DNA from: Cytophagales bacterium
GTDB lineage: Bacteria > Bacteroidota > Bacteroidia > Cytophagales > Cytophagaceae
NCBI GenBank assembly: GCA_004294225.1
Contig: REBA01000015.1
Coordinates: 1-64,000, forward strand
Direction: 5' to 3'
Length of the DNA: 64,000 bases
Shown: positions 8,425 through 18,395 of the stretch, one piece after another
Layout: each line of letters starts with the position of its first letter
Position numbering within the stretch: the stretch's first letter is position 1
Translations under genes and position numbers: made by a program
The notes under the pieces: model-generated
The model's input: only the letters and a program-made list of their open reading frames with translations
Told to the model about the DNA's origin: nothing
Databases searched by the model: none

Positions 8425-9522
8425 ATGAAACATTCTACACGCTCATTTGCTTGGTTGGTTCTAGAAGACGGCATCGCTTTTAAAGGTCTTGCTATTGGCA
8501 AAATAGGTACTACCAAAGGAGAAATATGCTTCAATACAGGCATGACAGGCTATCAAGAAATATATACAGACCCTTCTTATTTTGGTCAAATTATCGTCAA
8601 TACCAATGCACATATTGGAAATTATGGCGTAAACCAATCAGAGCAAGAATCTAATGGTATTAAGTTCAGTGGTTTAGTTTGCAAATCGTTTTCAGATATT
8701 CATTCTAGACATGCTGCAGACGGCACCCTACAGAAATATTTTGAAGATAACAGCATAGTAGGTATAAGCGATATAGATACAAGGCAATTAGTAAAGCTAA
8801 TCAGAAGCAAAGGAGGGATGAACGCCATTATTTCTTCTGAAGTCGATGATTTAGAGCATTTAAGGAATGAAGTCAAGCTCATTCCTTCTATGAAAGGCTT
8901 AGAATTGTCAAGTAAAGTAAGTACAACACATACCTATTTTGTAGGCGATGAAGCGGCACCTAAGAAAGTAGCAGTTTTAGATTTAGGCATAAAGAAAAGC
9001 ATACTTACACATATTTCTAAGCGAGGCGTGTACTGCAAGGTATTCCCTGCACAGACCACTTTTGAAGAAATGCAACAATGGAATCCCGACGGATATTTTA
9101 TCTCCAATGGTCCTGGCGACCCATCCGTTACTACCTATGCGATTGATACTGTAAAGAAAATACTAGCCATCAACAAACCCCTATTTGGAATTTGTTTAGG
9201 TCACCAAATATTGGCAGAAGCCAACGGAGTAAAAACCTATAAAATGCATCATGGACACAGAGGCTTGAACCATCCTGTGAAAAATTTATTGACAGGAAAA
9301 TCAGAGATTACCTCTCAAAACCATGGATTTGCGGTGAGTATAGATGAAGTAGCCAAAAATAATACGGTAGAAATTACCCATATTAATCTGAATGACAATA
9401 CTGTAGAAGGAATTAGAATAAAAGACAAAAAAGCCTTTTCTGTACAATATCACCCAGAGTCTGCTCCTGGCCCACACGATTCAAGATATTTGTTTGATGA
9501 ATTTGTGAGTAGCTTGAACTAA
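8425..9522 (+). CDS. carA: Carbamoyl-phosphate synthase small (glutaminase) subunit
   Basis: Hydrolyses glutamine and passes ammonia to the large subunit for carbamoyl phosphate synthesis, feeding pyrimidine and arginine pathways in the cytoplasm. At 365 residues it has normal family length. The N-terminal CPSase_S domain contains FNTGMTGYQEIYTDPSY. The C-terminal class I glutamine amidotransferase domain has the nucleophile Cys257 in FGICLGHQILA and the His343/Glu345 pair in YHPESAPGPHD. The large subunit gene carB is not adjacent: it lies about 43 kb away on the other strand, so the two are transcribed separately. The ATG start agrees with homologues (SFAWLVLEDG). Confidence 0.97.
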   Translation: MKHSTRSFAWLVLEDGIAFKGLAIGKIGTTKGEICFNTGMTGYQEIYTDPSYFGQIIVNTNAHIGNYGVNQSEQESNGIKFSGLVCKSFSDIHSRHAADGTLQKYFEDNSIVGISDIDTRQLVKLIRSKGGMNAIISSEVDDLEHLRNEVKLIPSMKGLELSSKVSTTHTYFVGDEAAPKKVAVLDLGIKKSILTHISKRGVYCKVFPAQTTFEEMQQWNPDGYFISNGPGDPSVTTYAIDTVKKILAINKPLFGICLGHQILAEANGVKTYKMHHGHRGLNHPVKNLLTGKSEITSQNHGFAVSIDEVAKNNTVEITHINLNDNTVEGIRIKDKKAFSVQYHPESAPGPHDSRYLFDEFVSSLN

Positions 9523-9568
9523 GTGTAACTTAGAATAAAATATTTTAGAATAATATTTTTAAAATACT

Positions 9569-9598
9569 TTGGTAAATTAAAAAAAGCCTTTAATTTTG
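9569..9598 (+). promoter_or_regulatory. Promoter of the tRNA-Tyr/Gly/Thr-tuf transcription unit
   Basis: TTG at 9569-9571, 19 nt of spacer, and TAATTTTG at 9591-9598: a full match to the Bacteroidota TTG-N19-TAnnTTTG promoter. It lies 56 nt before the first tRNA. Confidence 0.8.
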
Positions 9599-9654
9599 CA
9601 CTTCGTTTTTGGAAGATATAAATCAAAGAAAACAAAGTTCATCTACATAATGAA

Positions 9655-9738
9655 GGGGGAATACCAAAGCGGCCAACTGGGACAGACTGTAAATCTGTTG
9701 ATATCATGTCTTCATAGGTTCGAATCCTATTTCCCCCA
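9655..9738 (+). tRNA. tRNA-Tyr (GTA)
   Basis: The acceptor stem GGGGGAA/TTCCCCC closes, with discriminator A at 9738. The anticodon loop CTGTAAA gives anticodon GTA (9689-9691). A long variable arm is present and the T-loop is GGTTCGAATCC. It is 84 nt, and CCA is not encoded. Confidence 0.96.
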
Positions 9739-9771
9739 CTATTGACAATAGATTGGGTCGATAAATTGTAA

Positions 9772-9844
9772 GCGGGAGTAGCTCATTTGGTAGAGCGATA
9801 GCCTTCCAAGCTATAGGTGGCCGGTTCGAGCCCGGTCTCCCGCT
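9772..9844 (+). tRNA. tRNA-Gly (TCC)
   Basis: The acceptor stem GCGGGAG/CTCCCGC closes. The anticodon loop CTTCCAA gives TCC (9805-9807). The D-arm AGCTCATTTGGTAGAGC and T-loop GGTTCGAGCC are present. It is 73 nt, without encoded CCA. Confidence 0.96.
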
Positions 9845-9911
9845 CAAAATAGGATTGAGTTTAGAGCTTAGACGAAAAGTATAGTCTAAAATCTTTATAA
9901 CCTCTAGCTAA

Positions 9912-9983
<72 letters not shown>

Positions 9984-10060
9984 CATTAAGAAGAATACTT
10001 AGAATAGTATTAATATAAATAAAAAACAACAATTAAAACCAAAACAGAGGATTTTCAAAT

Positions 10061-11248
10061 ATGGCTAAAGAAACATTTGACCGTTCCAAACCTCACGTAA
10101 ACATAGGTACGATCGGTCACGTTGACCACGGCAAAACAACCTTAACTGCAGCTATCACTAAAGTGTTATCTGAAAAAGGACTTGCAGAGAAAAGAGACTT
10201 TTCTCAAATAGACAACGCACCAGAAGAAAAAGAAAGAGGTATTACCATTAATACTTCACACGTAGAGTATGCTACTGAAAAAAGACACTATGCACACGTA
10301 GATTGTCCAGGTCACGCAGATTACGTAAAAAACATGGTTACAGGAGCAGCTCAGATGGATGGAGCTATTCTAGTGGTAGCAGCTACAGATGGTCCTATGC
10401 CACAAACTCGTGAGCATATCCTTTTGGCTCGTCAGGTAGGTGTTCCTTCCTTAGTAGTATTTATGAATAAAGTGGATTTAGTAGATGATCCAGAATTATT
10501 AGACCTAGTAGAAATGGAAGTTAGAGAGCTTTTAAGCTTCTACGATTATCCAGGAGATACTATTTCTATCATTCGTGGTTCTGCACTTGGTGGCTTGAAC
10601 GGAGATGCTAAATGGGTATCTACTATCGAAGAGCTAATGAATGCAGTAGATAACGATATTCCTATTCCTGCTCGTTTGACAGAACTTCCTTTCTTAATGC
10701 CAGTTGAAGACGTATTTTCTATCACAGGTAGAGGTACAGTAGCTACAGGTAGAATTGAAAGAGGAATCATCAACTCAAGTGAAGGTGTTGATATTATCGG
10801 TATGGGTGCTGAAGGATTAAAATCTACAGTTACAGGAGTAGAGATGTTTAGAAAAATTCTAGACAGAGGTGAAGCAGGTGATAACGTAGGTTTGCTTTTG
10901 AGAGGTATTGATAAAGAACAAATCAAAAGAGGAATGGTTATTTGTAAACCAGGTTCTGTAACACCACACTTAGAATTTAAAGCAGAAGTTTATGTTCTTT
11001 CTAAAGAAGAAGGAGGTCGTCATACACCTTTCTTTAATAGATATAGACCACAATTCTATATGAGAACTACAGACGTAACAGGAGAAATAGAACTTCCTGC
11101 AGGTGTAGAAATGGTTATGCCTGGTGATAACATCACTATTACTGTGAAATTAATCAATGCTATTGCAATGGATAAAGGATTAAGATTTGCAATCAGAGAA
11201 GGTGGAAGAACAGTAGGTGCTGGTCAGGTTACAGAGATTCTTAAATAA
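10061..11248 (+). CDS. tuf: Elongation factor Tu
   Basis: GTPase that carries aminoacyl-tRNA to the ribosome. It has 395 residues, full length. G motifs are all present: GHVDHGKTT (about residues 19-27), DCPGHADY (about 81-88) and NKVDLVDD (about 136-143). Effector residues [12 protein letters not shown] follow the first motif. The C-terminal domain keeps the expected [13 protein letters not shown] and the end [17 protein letters not shown]. It is co-transcribed behind three tRNAs, which is a common bacterial arrangement, and followed by an intrinsic terminator. Confidence 0.99.
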   Translation: MAKETFDRSKPHVNIGTIGHVDHGKTTLTAAITKVLSEKGLAEKRDFSQIDNAPEEKERGITINTSHVEYATEKRHYAHVDCPGHADYVKNMVTGAAQMDGAILVVAATDGPMPQTREHILLARQVGVPSLVVFMNKVDLVDDPELLDLVEMEVRELLSFYDYPGDTISIIRGSALGGLNGDAKWVSTIEELMNAVDNDIPIPARLTELPFLMPVEDVFSITGRGTVATGRIERGIINSSEGVDIIGMGAEGLKSTVTGVEMFRKILDRGEAGDNVGLLLRGIDKEQIKRGMVICKPGSVTPHLEFKAEVYVLSKEEGGRHTPFFNRYRPQFYMRTTDVTGEIELPAGVEMVMPGDNITITVKLINAIAMDKGLRFAIREGGRTVGAGQVTEILK

Positions 11249-11266
11249 TATATTTCAAAAAAATAG

Positions 11267-11304
11267 ATGCGTTCTTGAATATTTTTCAGGAACGCATTTG
11301 TTTT
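11267..11304 (+). terminator. Intrinsic terminator of tuf
   Basis: A 13-bp stem (ATGCGTTCTTGAA / TTCAGGAACGCAT, one G-U pair) with a 5-nt loop is followed by TTGTTTT. Its tail overlaps the -33 TTG of the next promoter. Confidence 0.85.
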
Positions 11305-11327
11305 ATATAAATATTTTCGTAGCTTTG
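11298..11327 (+). promoter_or_regulatory. Promoter of tRNA-Trp-secE-nusG-ribosomal protein-rpoBC operon
   Basis: TTG at 11298-11300, 19-nt spacer, TAGCTTTG at 11320-11327: a full-consensus Bacteroidota promoter, 26 nt before tRNA-Trp. It starts inside the terminator tail of tuf. Confidence 0.8.
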
Positions 11328-11353
11328 CAATCCGATTTTGGAGTGCCATATCT

Positions 11354-11424
11354 ACGGGTGTAGTTCAAGGGTAGAATACCGGTCTCCAAAACCGTTGATG
11401 GGAGTTCGAATCTCTCCACCCGTG
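11354..11424 (+). tRNA. tRNA-Trp (CCA)
   Basis: The acceptor stem ACGGGTG/CACCCGT closes, with discriminator G as usual for Trp. The anticodon loop CTCCAAA gives CCA (11386-11388). It is 71 nt and lies 15 nt upstream of secE, a conserved bacterial arrangement. Confidence 0.96.
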
Positions 11425-11439
11425 CATAAAAATAAAGAC

Positions 11440-11628
11440 ATGAAGAAAATTGTCAGTTTTGTTAAAGATTCTATTGAAGAATTAAAAACCAATGTAGATT
11501 GGCCTAAATATAGTGTTCTTCAATCAAGTTCCTTAGTGGTCTTGATTGCATCGCTACTATTCGCATTAATTATCGGTGTGATAGATTATGTGTTTAGAGA
11601 AGGCGTAGGTCTATTATATAACTTGTAA
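11440..11628 (+). CDS. secE: Preprotein translocase subunit SecE
   Basis: Small membrane subunit that clamps SecY in the Sec translocon. It has 62 residues, one amphipathic cytoplasmic segment (VKDSIEELKTNVDWPKY, the conserved W-P) and one transmembrane helix (VVLIASLLFALIIGVIDYVF). The start is the ATG at 11440. A longer frame upstream exists, but it runs through tRNA-Trp and is not coding. It lies 13 nt upstream of nusG in the classic secE-nusG order. Confidence 0.95.
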   Translation: MKKIVSFVKDSIEELKTNVDWPKYSVLQSSSLVVLIASLLFALIIGVIDYVFREGVGLLYNL

Positions 11629-11641
11629 TTTAGACAAAGCA

Positions 11642-12202
11642 ATGGCAGAATTAAATTGGTATGTAGTAAGAGCAGTAAGTGGGCAAGAGAGAAAGGTAAA
11701 AAACTACCTAGAAAATGAAATTACTAGGCAAAAGCTAGATGAATATATCCCTCAAGTATTGATTCCTTCCGAAAAAGTATTTGAGATGAGAAACGGAAAA
11801 AAGAGAGTTAGAGAAAGAAATTTTTTCCCTGGTTATGTTCTTATTTTTGCTGATTTGAATTATGGTGAGGTTACCCATGTGATTACTAGTATTCCAGGAG
11901 TACTTGGTTTTTTGGGTAATGCAGAAGGAAAATTACCTAATAAACAACCTGTTCCGCTAAGACAATCAGAGGTAAACAGAATATTAGGTAGGGTAGATGA
12001 GATTGATGAGAAGGAGGAAAAATTAGATACACCATTTATCGTAGGGGAGTCTATAAAAGTTATGGACGGTCCATTTAATGGATTTACAGGTGTGATTGAA
12101 GAAGTATTTGAAGAAAGAAAGAAAATTAACGTGATTGTGAAAATATTTGGTAGAAATACCCCAGTCGAGTTAAATTATATGCAAGTAGAAAAAGTACAAT
12201 AA
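11642..12202 (+). CDS. nusG: Transcription termination/antitermination factor NusG
   Basis: Binds RNA polymerase and modulates pausing, termination and transcription-translation coupling. It has 186 residues. The NGN domain starts [19 protein letters not shown] and includes [12 protein letters not shown]. The C-terminal KOW domain has [21 protein letters not shown]. It is followed by rplK with 1 nt between stop and start. Confidence 0.98.
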   Translation: MAELNWYVVRAVSGQERKVKNYLENEITRQKLDEYIPQVLIPSEKVFEMRNGKKRVRERNFFPGYVLIFADLNYGEVTHVITSIPGVLGFLGNAEGKLPNKQPVPLRQSEVNRILGRVDEIDEKEEKLDTPFIVGESIKVMDGPFNGFTGVIEEVFEERKKINVIVKIFGRNTPVELNYMQVEKVQ

Positions 12203-12203
12203 T

Positions 12204-12647
12204 ATGGCAAAAGAAATTTCTGGTTATCTGAAATTACAGATTAAAGGTGCTGCGGCAAATCCATCACCCCCAGTAGGTCCTGCTCTAGGTAGTAAAGGTC
12301 TAAATATTATGGAGTTTTGTAAGCAATTCAATGCTAGAACTCAAGATAAACCAGGAGTATTGCTTCCTGTTTTGATTACAATGTATAAAGATAAATCTTT
12401 TGATTTTGTAATCAAGACTCCTCCTGCACCAGTTTTATTGATTGAAGCATCCAAAATCAAGAAAGGTTCTGCGGAGCCTAATAGAAACAAAGTAGGTTCT
12501 GTTACTTGGGATCAAATAAAATCAATAGCTGAAATAAAACTTCCTGATTTGAATACAGCTAAAATTGATTCAGCAATGAAACAAGTAGCTGGAACTGCAA
12601 GAAGTTTAGGAATTACCGTTACGGGTAAAGCACCTTGGGAGAATTAA
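12204..12647 (+). CDS. rplK: 50S ribosomal protein L11
   Basis: Component of the ribosomal GTPase-associated centre. It has 147 residues, with the conserved N-terminal [20 protein letters not shown] and the C-terminal RNA-binding region ending [13 protein letters not shown]. It is followed 17 nt later by rplA. Confidence 0.99.
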   Translation: MAKEISGYLKLQIKGAAANPSPPVGPALGSKGLNIMEFCKQFNARTQDKPGVLLPVLITMYKDKSFDFVIKTPPAPVLLIEASKIKKGSAEPNRNKVGSVTWDQIKSIAEIKLPDLNTAKIDSAMKQVAGTARSLGITVTGKAPWEN

Positions 12648-12664
12648 TAAATTAATTATCAAAA

Positions 12665-13360
12665 ATGGCAAAGCTAACTAAAAATCAGAAAAAAGTTGCA
12701 GGTCTAGTAGATCCTGCAAAAGAGTATACGCTTGCTGATGCATCTAAGCTTGTAAAGGACATTACATTCACTAAATTTGACTCTTCAGTTGATGTTGATA
12801 TCAGATTAGGAGTAGATCCTAAAAAAGCAGACCAAATGGTTCGTGGAGTAGTTGCACTTCCTCATGGTATAGGAAAAGACGTAAAAGTTCTTGTATTATG
12901 TACACCTGATAAAGTACAGGAAGCACAAGAAGCAGGAGCTGACCACGTGGGTTTAGATGACTATATTCAGAAAATTGAAGGTGGTTGGGTAGATATCGAT
13001 GTTATTATTACTATGCCAACAGTAATGGCAAAAGTAGGTAAATTAGGTAAAATACTTGGACCAAGAAGCTTGATGCCTAATCCAAAAGCTGGAACAGTAA
13101 CAATGGAAATTGGCAAAGCTGTAAAAGAAATAAAGGCTGGTAAAATTGATTTCAAAGTTGATAAAACAGGAATTATACATACTAGCATAGGAAAGGTATC
13201 TTTCTCTCCTGATAAAATTGCAGAAAATGCTCAAGAATTGATTCAAACAATTCAAAAATTGAAGCCTTCATCTGCTAAAGGAGCTTATTTCAAAACGATT
13301 ACATTGTCTAGTACAATGAGTACTGGTATTACTATAGATAAATCTTCATTAGGAATCTAA
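12665..13360 (+). CDS. rplA: 50S ribosomal protein L1
   Basis: Forms the L1 stalk near the ribosomal E site; in many bacteria it also represses its own operon by binding mRNA. It has 231 residues, with the family motifs [36 protein letters not shown] and [16 protein letters not shown]. It is separated from rplJ by only 4 nt, so any L1- or L10-type leader control between them would have to use coding sequence. Confidence 0.99.
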   Translation: MAKLTKNQKKVAGLVDPAKEYTLADASKLVKDITFTKFDSSVDVDIRLGVDPKKADQMVRGVVALPHGIGKDVKVLVLCTPDKVQEAQEAGADHVGLDDYIQKIEGGWVDIDVIITMPTVMAKVGKLGKILGPRSLMPNPKAGTVTMEIGKAVKEIKAGKIDFKVDKTGIIHTSIGKVSFSPDKIAENAQELIQTIQKLKPSSAKGAYFKTITLSSTMSTGITIDKSSLGI

Positions 13361-13364
13361 TCTC

Positions 13365-13892
13365 ATGACACGCGAAGAAAAATATAAATTAGTGGAGGAG
13401 CTTAGTGCCAAGTTATCACAGTATCCTCATTTCTACATAACAGATGCTTCTGGTTTAACTGTAGAACAAGTAAATAAATTAAGAAAACTTTGTTATCACA
13501 AAGGTGTTGAATATACAGTAGTAAAAAATTCATTAATTAAAAAAGCATTAGCGAATTTAGATACTGATTATACCTCATTTGATCAAAAAGTTTTAAAGGG
13601 TTTTTCTGGAATTATGTTTTCAGAAAATGGTAAAACACCAGCCCAATTGATAAAGGAATTCAGAAAAGAAGTTGCAGAAAAGCCTGGTTTCAAAGGTGCT
13701 TCCATAGACTCAGCTTTGTTTATAGGAGAAGAGAACTTAGATGTTCTAGTGTCTCTGAAATCAAAAGAAGAGTTAATCGGCGATATCATTGGCTTACTTC
13801 AATCACCTGCTAAAAATGTTATATCTGGTCTTAAATCGTCTGGTGGCAAATTAGCTGGTATCTTAAAAACTCTATCTGAAAAACCTGAATAA
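13365..13892 (+). CDS. rplJ: 50S ribosomal protein L10
   Basis: Base of the ribosomal stalk that anchors L7/L12 dimers. It has 175 residues. The N-terminal rRNA-binding part contains FYITDASGLTVEQVNKLRKLC and VEYTVVKNSLIKKAL. The helical C-terminus (LLQSPAKNVISGLKSSGGKLAGIL) is the L7/L12 docking region. It sits immediately upstream of rplL, as in most bacteria. Confidence 0.98.
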   Translation: MTREEKYKLVEELSAKLSQYPHFYITDASGLTVEQVNKLRKLCYHKGVEYTVVKNSLIKKALANLDTDYTSFDQKVLKGFSGIMFSENGKTPAQLIKEFRKEVAEKPGFKGASIDSALFIGEENLDVLVSLKSKEELIGDIIGLLQSPAKNVISGLKSSGGKLAGILKTLSEKPE

Positions 13893-13928
13893 ATTTAAAT
13901 AAGTAATAAATCCTAAAAACAAAATAAA

Positions 13929-14309
13929 ATGGCAGATTTAAAAGCGTTTGCAGATCAATTAGTAAACTTGACTGTAAAAGAAGTTAACGAACTAGCTAAA
14001 ATCCTTAAGGATGAGTATGGTATAGAGCCAGCGGCAGCAGCTCCAGTAATGGTAGCAGGTGGTGCAGCAGGTGGTGCAGCTGAAGCAGTAGCAGAGAAAA
14101 CATCTTTTGATGTTATCTTAAAATCACCAGGAGCAGCTAAATTAGCAATCGTTAAGTTAGTGAAAGATTTAACTGGTCTTGGATTGAAAGAAGCTAAAGA
14201 TTTAGTGGATGGTGCTCCTAAAGCTGTTAAAGAAGGTGTAGCTAAAGATGAGGCTGAATCCTTGAAAAAACAATTAGAAGAGGCTGGTGCTGAAGTAGAG
14301 GTTAAGTAA
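13929..14309 (+). CDS. rplL: 50S ribosomal protein L7/L12
   Basis: Stalk protein that recruits translation GTPases. It has 126 residues, with an N-terminal dimerisation helix pair, the flexible Ala/Gly hinge ([18 protein letters not shown]) and a globular C-terminal domain with [21 protein letters not shown]. An attenuator-like hairpin follows before rpoB, in keeping with the need for more L7/L12 than RNA polymerase. Confidence 0.99.
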   Translation: MADLKAFADQLVNLTVKEVNELAKILKDEYGIEPAAAAPVMVAGGAAGGAAEAVAEKTSFDVILKSPGAAKLAIVKLVKDLTGLGLKEAKDLVDGAPKAVKEGVAKDEAESLKKQLEEAGAEVEVK

Positions 14310-14338
14310 TCTATACTTAGGCGTTTGCCTATCCCTTT

Positions 14339-14366
14339 AAGGCCTGGCTTATAGTCAGGTCTTTTC
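14339..14366 (+). terminator. Attenuator-like hairpin between rplL and rpoB
   Basis: A 10-bp stem with two G-U pairs (AAGGCCTGGC / GTCAGGTCTT) and a TTATA loop is followed by a short T-run. Partial termination here would lower rpoBC expression relative to the ribosomal genes, as is known for the rplL-rpoB gap in E. coli. Confidence 0.65.
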
Positions 14367-14442
14367 CTATTTGTAGCTATGTTTTATAAGCTATCATTCA
14401 GAGTAGATTTTTATATTGTTTTAAACATAAATTATTAAAGCT

Positions 14443-17400
14443 TTGGCCAAAGGTAATAATTCACAAAGGATTAATTTCGCATCCAGTAAAAATGTAATTG
14501 AATATCCTGATTTTCTTGACGTACAAGTTCAGTCATTTCAAGACTTTTTTCAATTAGATACTCCTGCTGAAAATAGATCAAAAGAAGGATTGTTTAAAGT
14601 TTTCATGGAAAACTTTCCAATTTCAGATTCAAGAGAAAATTTTGTTTTAGAATTTGTAGATTATATGATCGATCCACCAAAATACAGTGTGGAAGAATCA
14701 ATAGATCGTGGACTTACCTATTCTTTACCTCTAAAAGCAAAACTTCGCTTGTCTTGTAATGATGAAGATAATGAAGATTTTCAAACGATAGAACAAGAAG
14801 TGTTTTTGGGAAATATTCCTTATATGACTTCTAAAGGTTCTTTTGTAATTAATGGAGCAGAAAGAGTAATTGTTTCTCAATTACACAGGTCACCAGGAGT
14901 GTTTTTCGCACAAAGCAAACACACCAATGGAACTAAATTATATTCAGCTAGAATTATCCCCTTCAAAGGATCATGGATAGAATTCGCTACTGATGTTAAT
15001 AATGTCATGTATTCGTACATTGATAGAAAAAAGAAATTTCCAGTTACCACCCTTTTAAGAGCAATAGGTTATGGTACTGATAAAGATATATTAGACCTTT
15101 TTGGTTTATCTGAAGAGATTACTGCAAGTAAACCTAATTTAAAAAAGGTAATAGGTAGAAAACTTGCTGCTAGAGTATTAAAAACTTGGACGGAAGATTT
15201 TGTAGACGAAGATACTGGTGAGGTAGTTTCTATTGATAGAAATGAAATCGTACTTGAGCGTGATTATATTCTTAAAGAAGAAGATCTTGATTTAATTATA
15301 GAATCTGGAAGCAAATCTATTATTCTTCATCGTGAAGATATTAATATTGCTGATTATGCAATTATTTATAATACTTTACAGAAAGATAATTCTAACTCTG
15401 AGAAAGAAGCAGTAGAACAAATCTATAGACAACTCAGAAATACAGAAGCTCCTGATGAGCAAACCGCTCGTGATATCATTCATAACTTATTTTTTAGCGA
15501 TAAAAGATATGACTTAGGAGAAGTTGGTAGATACAGAATCAATAAAAAACTTGGCTTAGAGATTTCTTCTGATGTAAGAGTGCTTACTACTCAAGATATC
15601 ATTTGTATCGTAAAATATTTGATAGGGCTTATTAATTCAAAAGCATTAGTGGACGATATTGACCACTTGAGCAACAGAAGAGTAAGAACTGTTGGCGAAC
15701 AATTGTACGCTCAATTTGGTGTAGGTCTTGCTAGAATGGCTAGAACCATCAAAGAAAGAATGAATGTTAGAGATAACGAAGATTTTAAACCTGTAGATTT
15801 AATAAACGCTAGAACATTATCTTCGGTAATTAATTCCTTCTTTGGTACAAACCAATTGTCTCAATTTATGGATCAAACCAATCCATTAGCAGAGATTACC
15901 CATAAAAGAAGAATGTCGGCACTAGGGCCTGGTGGATTATCGAGAGAAAGAGCTGGTTTTGAGGTTCGTGACGTACATTATACCCACTATGGTCGTTTAT
16001 GTACAATTGAAACACCAGAAGGACCAAACATTGGTTTGATTTCTTCTTTATGTGTTCATGCTAAAGTAAATAGCATGGGATTCATAGAGACTCCATATCG
16101 GAAAATTAAAGAAGGTAAAGTAAATGTAAAAGATGGTGTGGTTTATCTTTCTGCTGAAGAAGAAGATACACATTATATAGCTCAAGCAAGTGCATCTTAT
16201 GATGATTCAGGAAACTTTATAAATGAGAAAATAAAATCTCGTTACGAAGGCGATTTTCCTGTGATTGAGCCTAATAAACTATCCTATATGGACGTTGCTC
16301 CGAACCAAATTGTGTCTGTCGCGGCTTCACTTATTCCATTCTTGGAACATGATGATGCTAACCGTGCATTGATGGGTTCGAACATGCAACGTCAAGCTGT
16401 GCCTTTACTTAAGCCTGAAGCTCCTATAGTGGGAACTGGTTTGGAAAAACGTGTTGCAATGGATTCACGTTCACTAGTAGTAGCTGAAGGAGACGGTGTA
16501 ATAGATGCTGTAGATGCTAATAGAATCATTGTTCGTTATGATTTGACAGAAGAGCAGAAGCTAGTTTCTTTTGATGAAGATACTAAGGTTTATGATTTGA
16601 TTAAATTTAGAAGAACCAATCAAGATACTTGCATTAACTTAAAGCCAATTGTTTCTAAAGGTCAAAAAATCAAGAAAAATGATGTGCTTTGCGAGGGTTA
16701 TGCTACCAATAATGGTGAACTAGCTCTTGGTAGAAATATGAAAGTGGCATTTATGCCATGGCAAGGATATAATTTTGAGGATGCTATTGTTATTTCGGAA
16801 AGAGTAGTTAGAGATGATATATTTACTTCTATTCATATTGAAGAATTTGAACTTGAAGTAAGGGATACCAAAAGAGGGGAAGAAGAGCTTACTTCTGAAA
16901 TTCCTAACGTTAGTGAAGAAGCAGTAAAGCATCTTGATGAAAACGGAATTATCAGAGTAGGGGCAGAGGTAAAAGAAGGAGATATATTGATTGGTAAAAT
17001 CACTCCTAAAGGAGAGACCGACCCTACACCTGAAGAAAAATTATTAAGAGCAATATTTGGAGCTAAAGCAGGTGATGTGAAAGATGCATCTATGAAAGCA
17101 CCCCCATCTTTGAAAGGTGTAGTAATAGATACAAAGTTATTCTCTAGACCAAAAAAAGATAAGGATATAAGAGCCAAATCTAAAAAACAGGTAGAGACGC
17201 TTAAAGCTAAGTACGGTAAAGATTTACTTTCTCATAGAGATACTATGATTGAAAAGTTGATTTCTTTGCTAGATGGAAAAATATGCCAAGGAGTTAAGCA
17301 TAAATTTGGAGATGAAATAATTTCAAAAGGAGTTAAATTCAACAGAAAGAATATCTCTGAAAATTTATTTCCAGAGAAAAACATTTACAAAGACGAAAGC

Positions 17401-18315
17401 AATTATAATGTACCTGAAGAAGCCAATATGATTGCAGATTGTATTTTGGAAAACTGGACTTCAGAATCTGAAATTAATGAATTGGTTGTAAGGCTAGTAA
17501 AGAATTACAATAATGCTAGAAACGAGATAAGTGGAAGATTCAAAAGAGAAAGATTCACCCTTGAAGTAGGTGATGAACTTCCAGCTGGAATTGTTCAGTT
17601 AGCTAAAGTTTACATTGCAAAAAAACGTAAACTAAAAGTTGGTGATAAGATGGCAGGTCGCCATGGAAATAAAGGGGTTGTAGCAAGGATTGTTCGTGAT
17701 GAAGATATGCCATTCCTAGAAGATGGCACACCAATGGATATTGTGTTGAATCCACTAGGTGTACCTTCAAGGATGAACTTAGGTCAGATTTATGAAACTG
17801 TTCTTGGATGGGCTGGTTTAAAATTAGGCAAAACATATGCTACTCCTATTTTTGATGGAGCATCACAAGAGGAAGTAGCTGCAGAATTAGCAGCAGCTAA
17901 TTTGCCTGCTTTTGGAAGAACATATTTATATGATGGCTTGTCTGGAGATCGTTTTGATCAAAAAGTTACAGTTGGTGTAATCTATATGCTGAAACTAGGA
18001 CACTTAGTAGATGATAAGATGCATGCACGTTCTATCGGACCATATTCATTAATTACTCAGCAGCCTCTTGGTGGTAAAGCACAATTTGGAGGTCAGCGTT
18101 TTGGAGAGATGGAGATATGGGCAATTGAAGCCTTCGGTGCAGCAAATGTTCTTCAAGAAATATTGACTGTAAAATCAGACGATGTGGTTGGAAGGGCAAA
18201 AGCTTATGAGGCAATTGTTAAAGGAGAAAACATGCCCAAACCTAATATTCCTGAATCATTCAATGTATTGGTACATGAGTTAAGAGGTTTAGCTCTTGAA
18301 ATTACCTTAGATTAA
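14443..18315 (+). CDS. rpoB: DNA-directed RNA polymerase subunit beta
   Basis: Catalytic-core subunit of RNA polymerase, 1290 residues. Conserved blocks include the rifampicin region ([20 protein letters not shown] then [17 protein letters not shown]), [23 protein letters not shown] and the C-terminal [18 protein letters not shown]. The rifampicin-cluster Asp, His and Ser positions are the usual sensitive-type residues. The start is TTG at 14443: the frame has a stop 15 nt upstream at 14428-14430, no ATG lies between, and the encoded N-terminus ([20 protein letters not shown]) fits homologues. rpoC follows after 80 nt that contain a hairpin. Confidence 0.98.
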   Translation: MAKGNNSQRINFASSKNVIEYPDFLDVQVQSFQDFFQLDTPAENRSKEGLFKVFMENFPISDSRENFVLEFVDYMIDPPKYSVEESIDRGLTYSLPLKAKLRLSCNDEDNEDFQTIEQEVFLGNIPYMTSKGSFVINGAERVIVSQLHRSPGVFFAQSKHTNGTKLYSARIIPFKGSWIEFATDVNNVMYSYIDRKKKFPVTTLLRAIGYGTDKDILDLFGLSEEITASKPNLKKVIGRKLAARVLKTWTEDFVDEDTGEVVSIDRNEIVLERDYILKEEDLDLIIESGSKSIILHREDINIADYAIIYNTLQKDNSNSEKEAVEQIYRQLRNTEAPDEQTARDIIHNLFFSDKRYDLGEVGRYRINKKLGLEISSDVRVLTTQDIICIVKYLIGLINSKALVDDIDHLSNRRVRTVGEQLYAQFGVGLARMARTIKERMNVRDNEDFKPVDLINARTLSSVINSFFGTNQLSQFMDQTNPLAEITHKRRMSALGPGGLSRERAGFEVRDVHYTHYGRLCTIETPEGPNIGLISSLCVHAKVNSMGFIETPYRKIKEGKVNVKDGVVYLSAEEEDTHYIAQASASYDDSGNFINEKIKSRYEGDFPVIEPNKLSYMDVAPNQIVSVAASLIPFLEHDDANRALMGSNMQRQAVPLLKPEAPIVGTGLEKRVAMDSRSLVVAEGDGVIDAVDANRIIVRYDLTEEQKLVSFDEDTKVYDLIKFRRTNQDTCINLKPIVSKGQKIKKNDVLCEGYATNNGELALGRNMKVAFMPWQGYNFEDAIVISERVVRDDIFTSIHIEEFELEVRDTKRGEEELTSEIPNVSEEAVKHLDENGIIRVGAEVKEGDILIGKITPKGETDPTPEEKLLRAIFGAKAGDVKDASMKAPPSLKGVVIDTKLFSRPKKDKDIRAKSKKQVETLKAKYGKDLLSHRDTMIEKLISLLDGKICQGVKHKFGDEIISKGVKFNRKNISENLFPEKNIYKDESNYNVPEEANMIADCILENWTSESEINELVVRLVKNYNNARNEISGRFKRERFTLEVGDELPAGIVQLAKVYIAKKRKLKVGDKMAGRHGNKGVVARIVRDEDMPFLEDGTPMDIVLNPLGVPSRMNLGQIYETVLGWAGLKLGKTYATPIFDGASQEEVAAELAAANLPAFGRTYLYDGLSGDRFDQKVTVGVIYMLKLGHLVDDKMHARSIGPYSLITQQPLGGKAQFGGQRFGEMEIWAIEAFGAANVLQEILTVKSDDVVGRAKAYEAIVKGENMPKPNIPESFNVLVHELRGLALEITLD

Positions 18316-18318
18316 TTA

Positions 18319-18357
18319 ATATTGGTGCATGTTGTTGCATCAATATCTTCTTTTTTA
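18319..18357 (+). terminator. Terminator-like hairpin between rpoB and rpoC
   Basis: An 11-bp stem with one G-U pair (ATATTGGTGCA / TGCATCAATAT) and a 6-nt loop is followed by CTTCTTTTTT. It lies in the 80-nt rpoB-rpoC gap. It may cause partial termination or mark mRNA processing; the stem is AT-rich, so full termination is unlikely. Confidence 0.55.
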
Positions 18358-18395
18358 AATAGTTATTCCTAAGCATTTAATCACAAATTAAAAAA

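Noticed and set aside
8234-8425. 63-codon plus-strand frame upstream of carA
   Set aside because: It covers the direct repeat and carA promoter, its composition is that of translated T-rich DNA, and no family resemblance is seen.
11338-11439. N-terminal extension of secE
   Set aside because: It reads through tRNA-Trp; the ATG at 11440 gives a normal SecE.
16833-17177. 114-codon minus-strand frame inside rpoB, and similar antisense frames in tuf, secreted genes and the DUF4397 gene
   Set aside because: They are opposite to strongly conserved coding sequence and have the Ser/Leu/Ile-rich look of antisense shadows.
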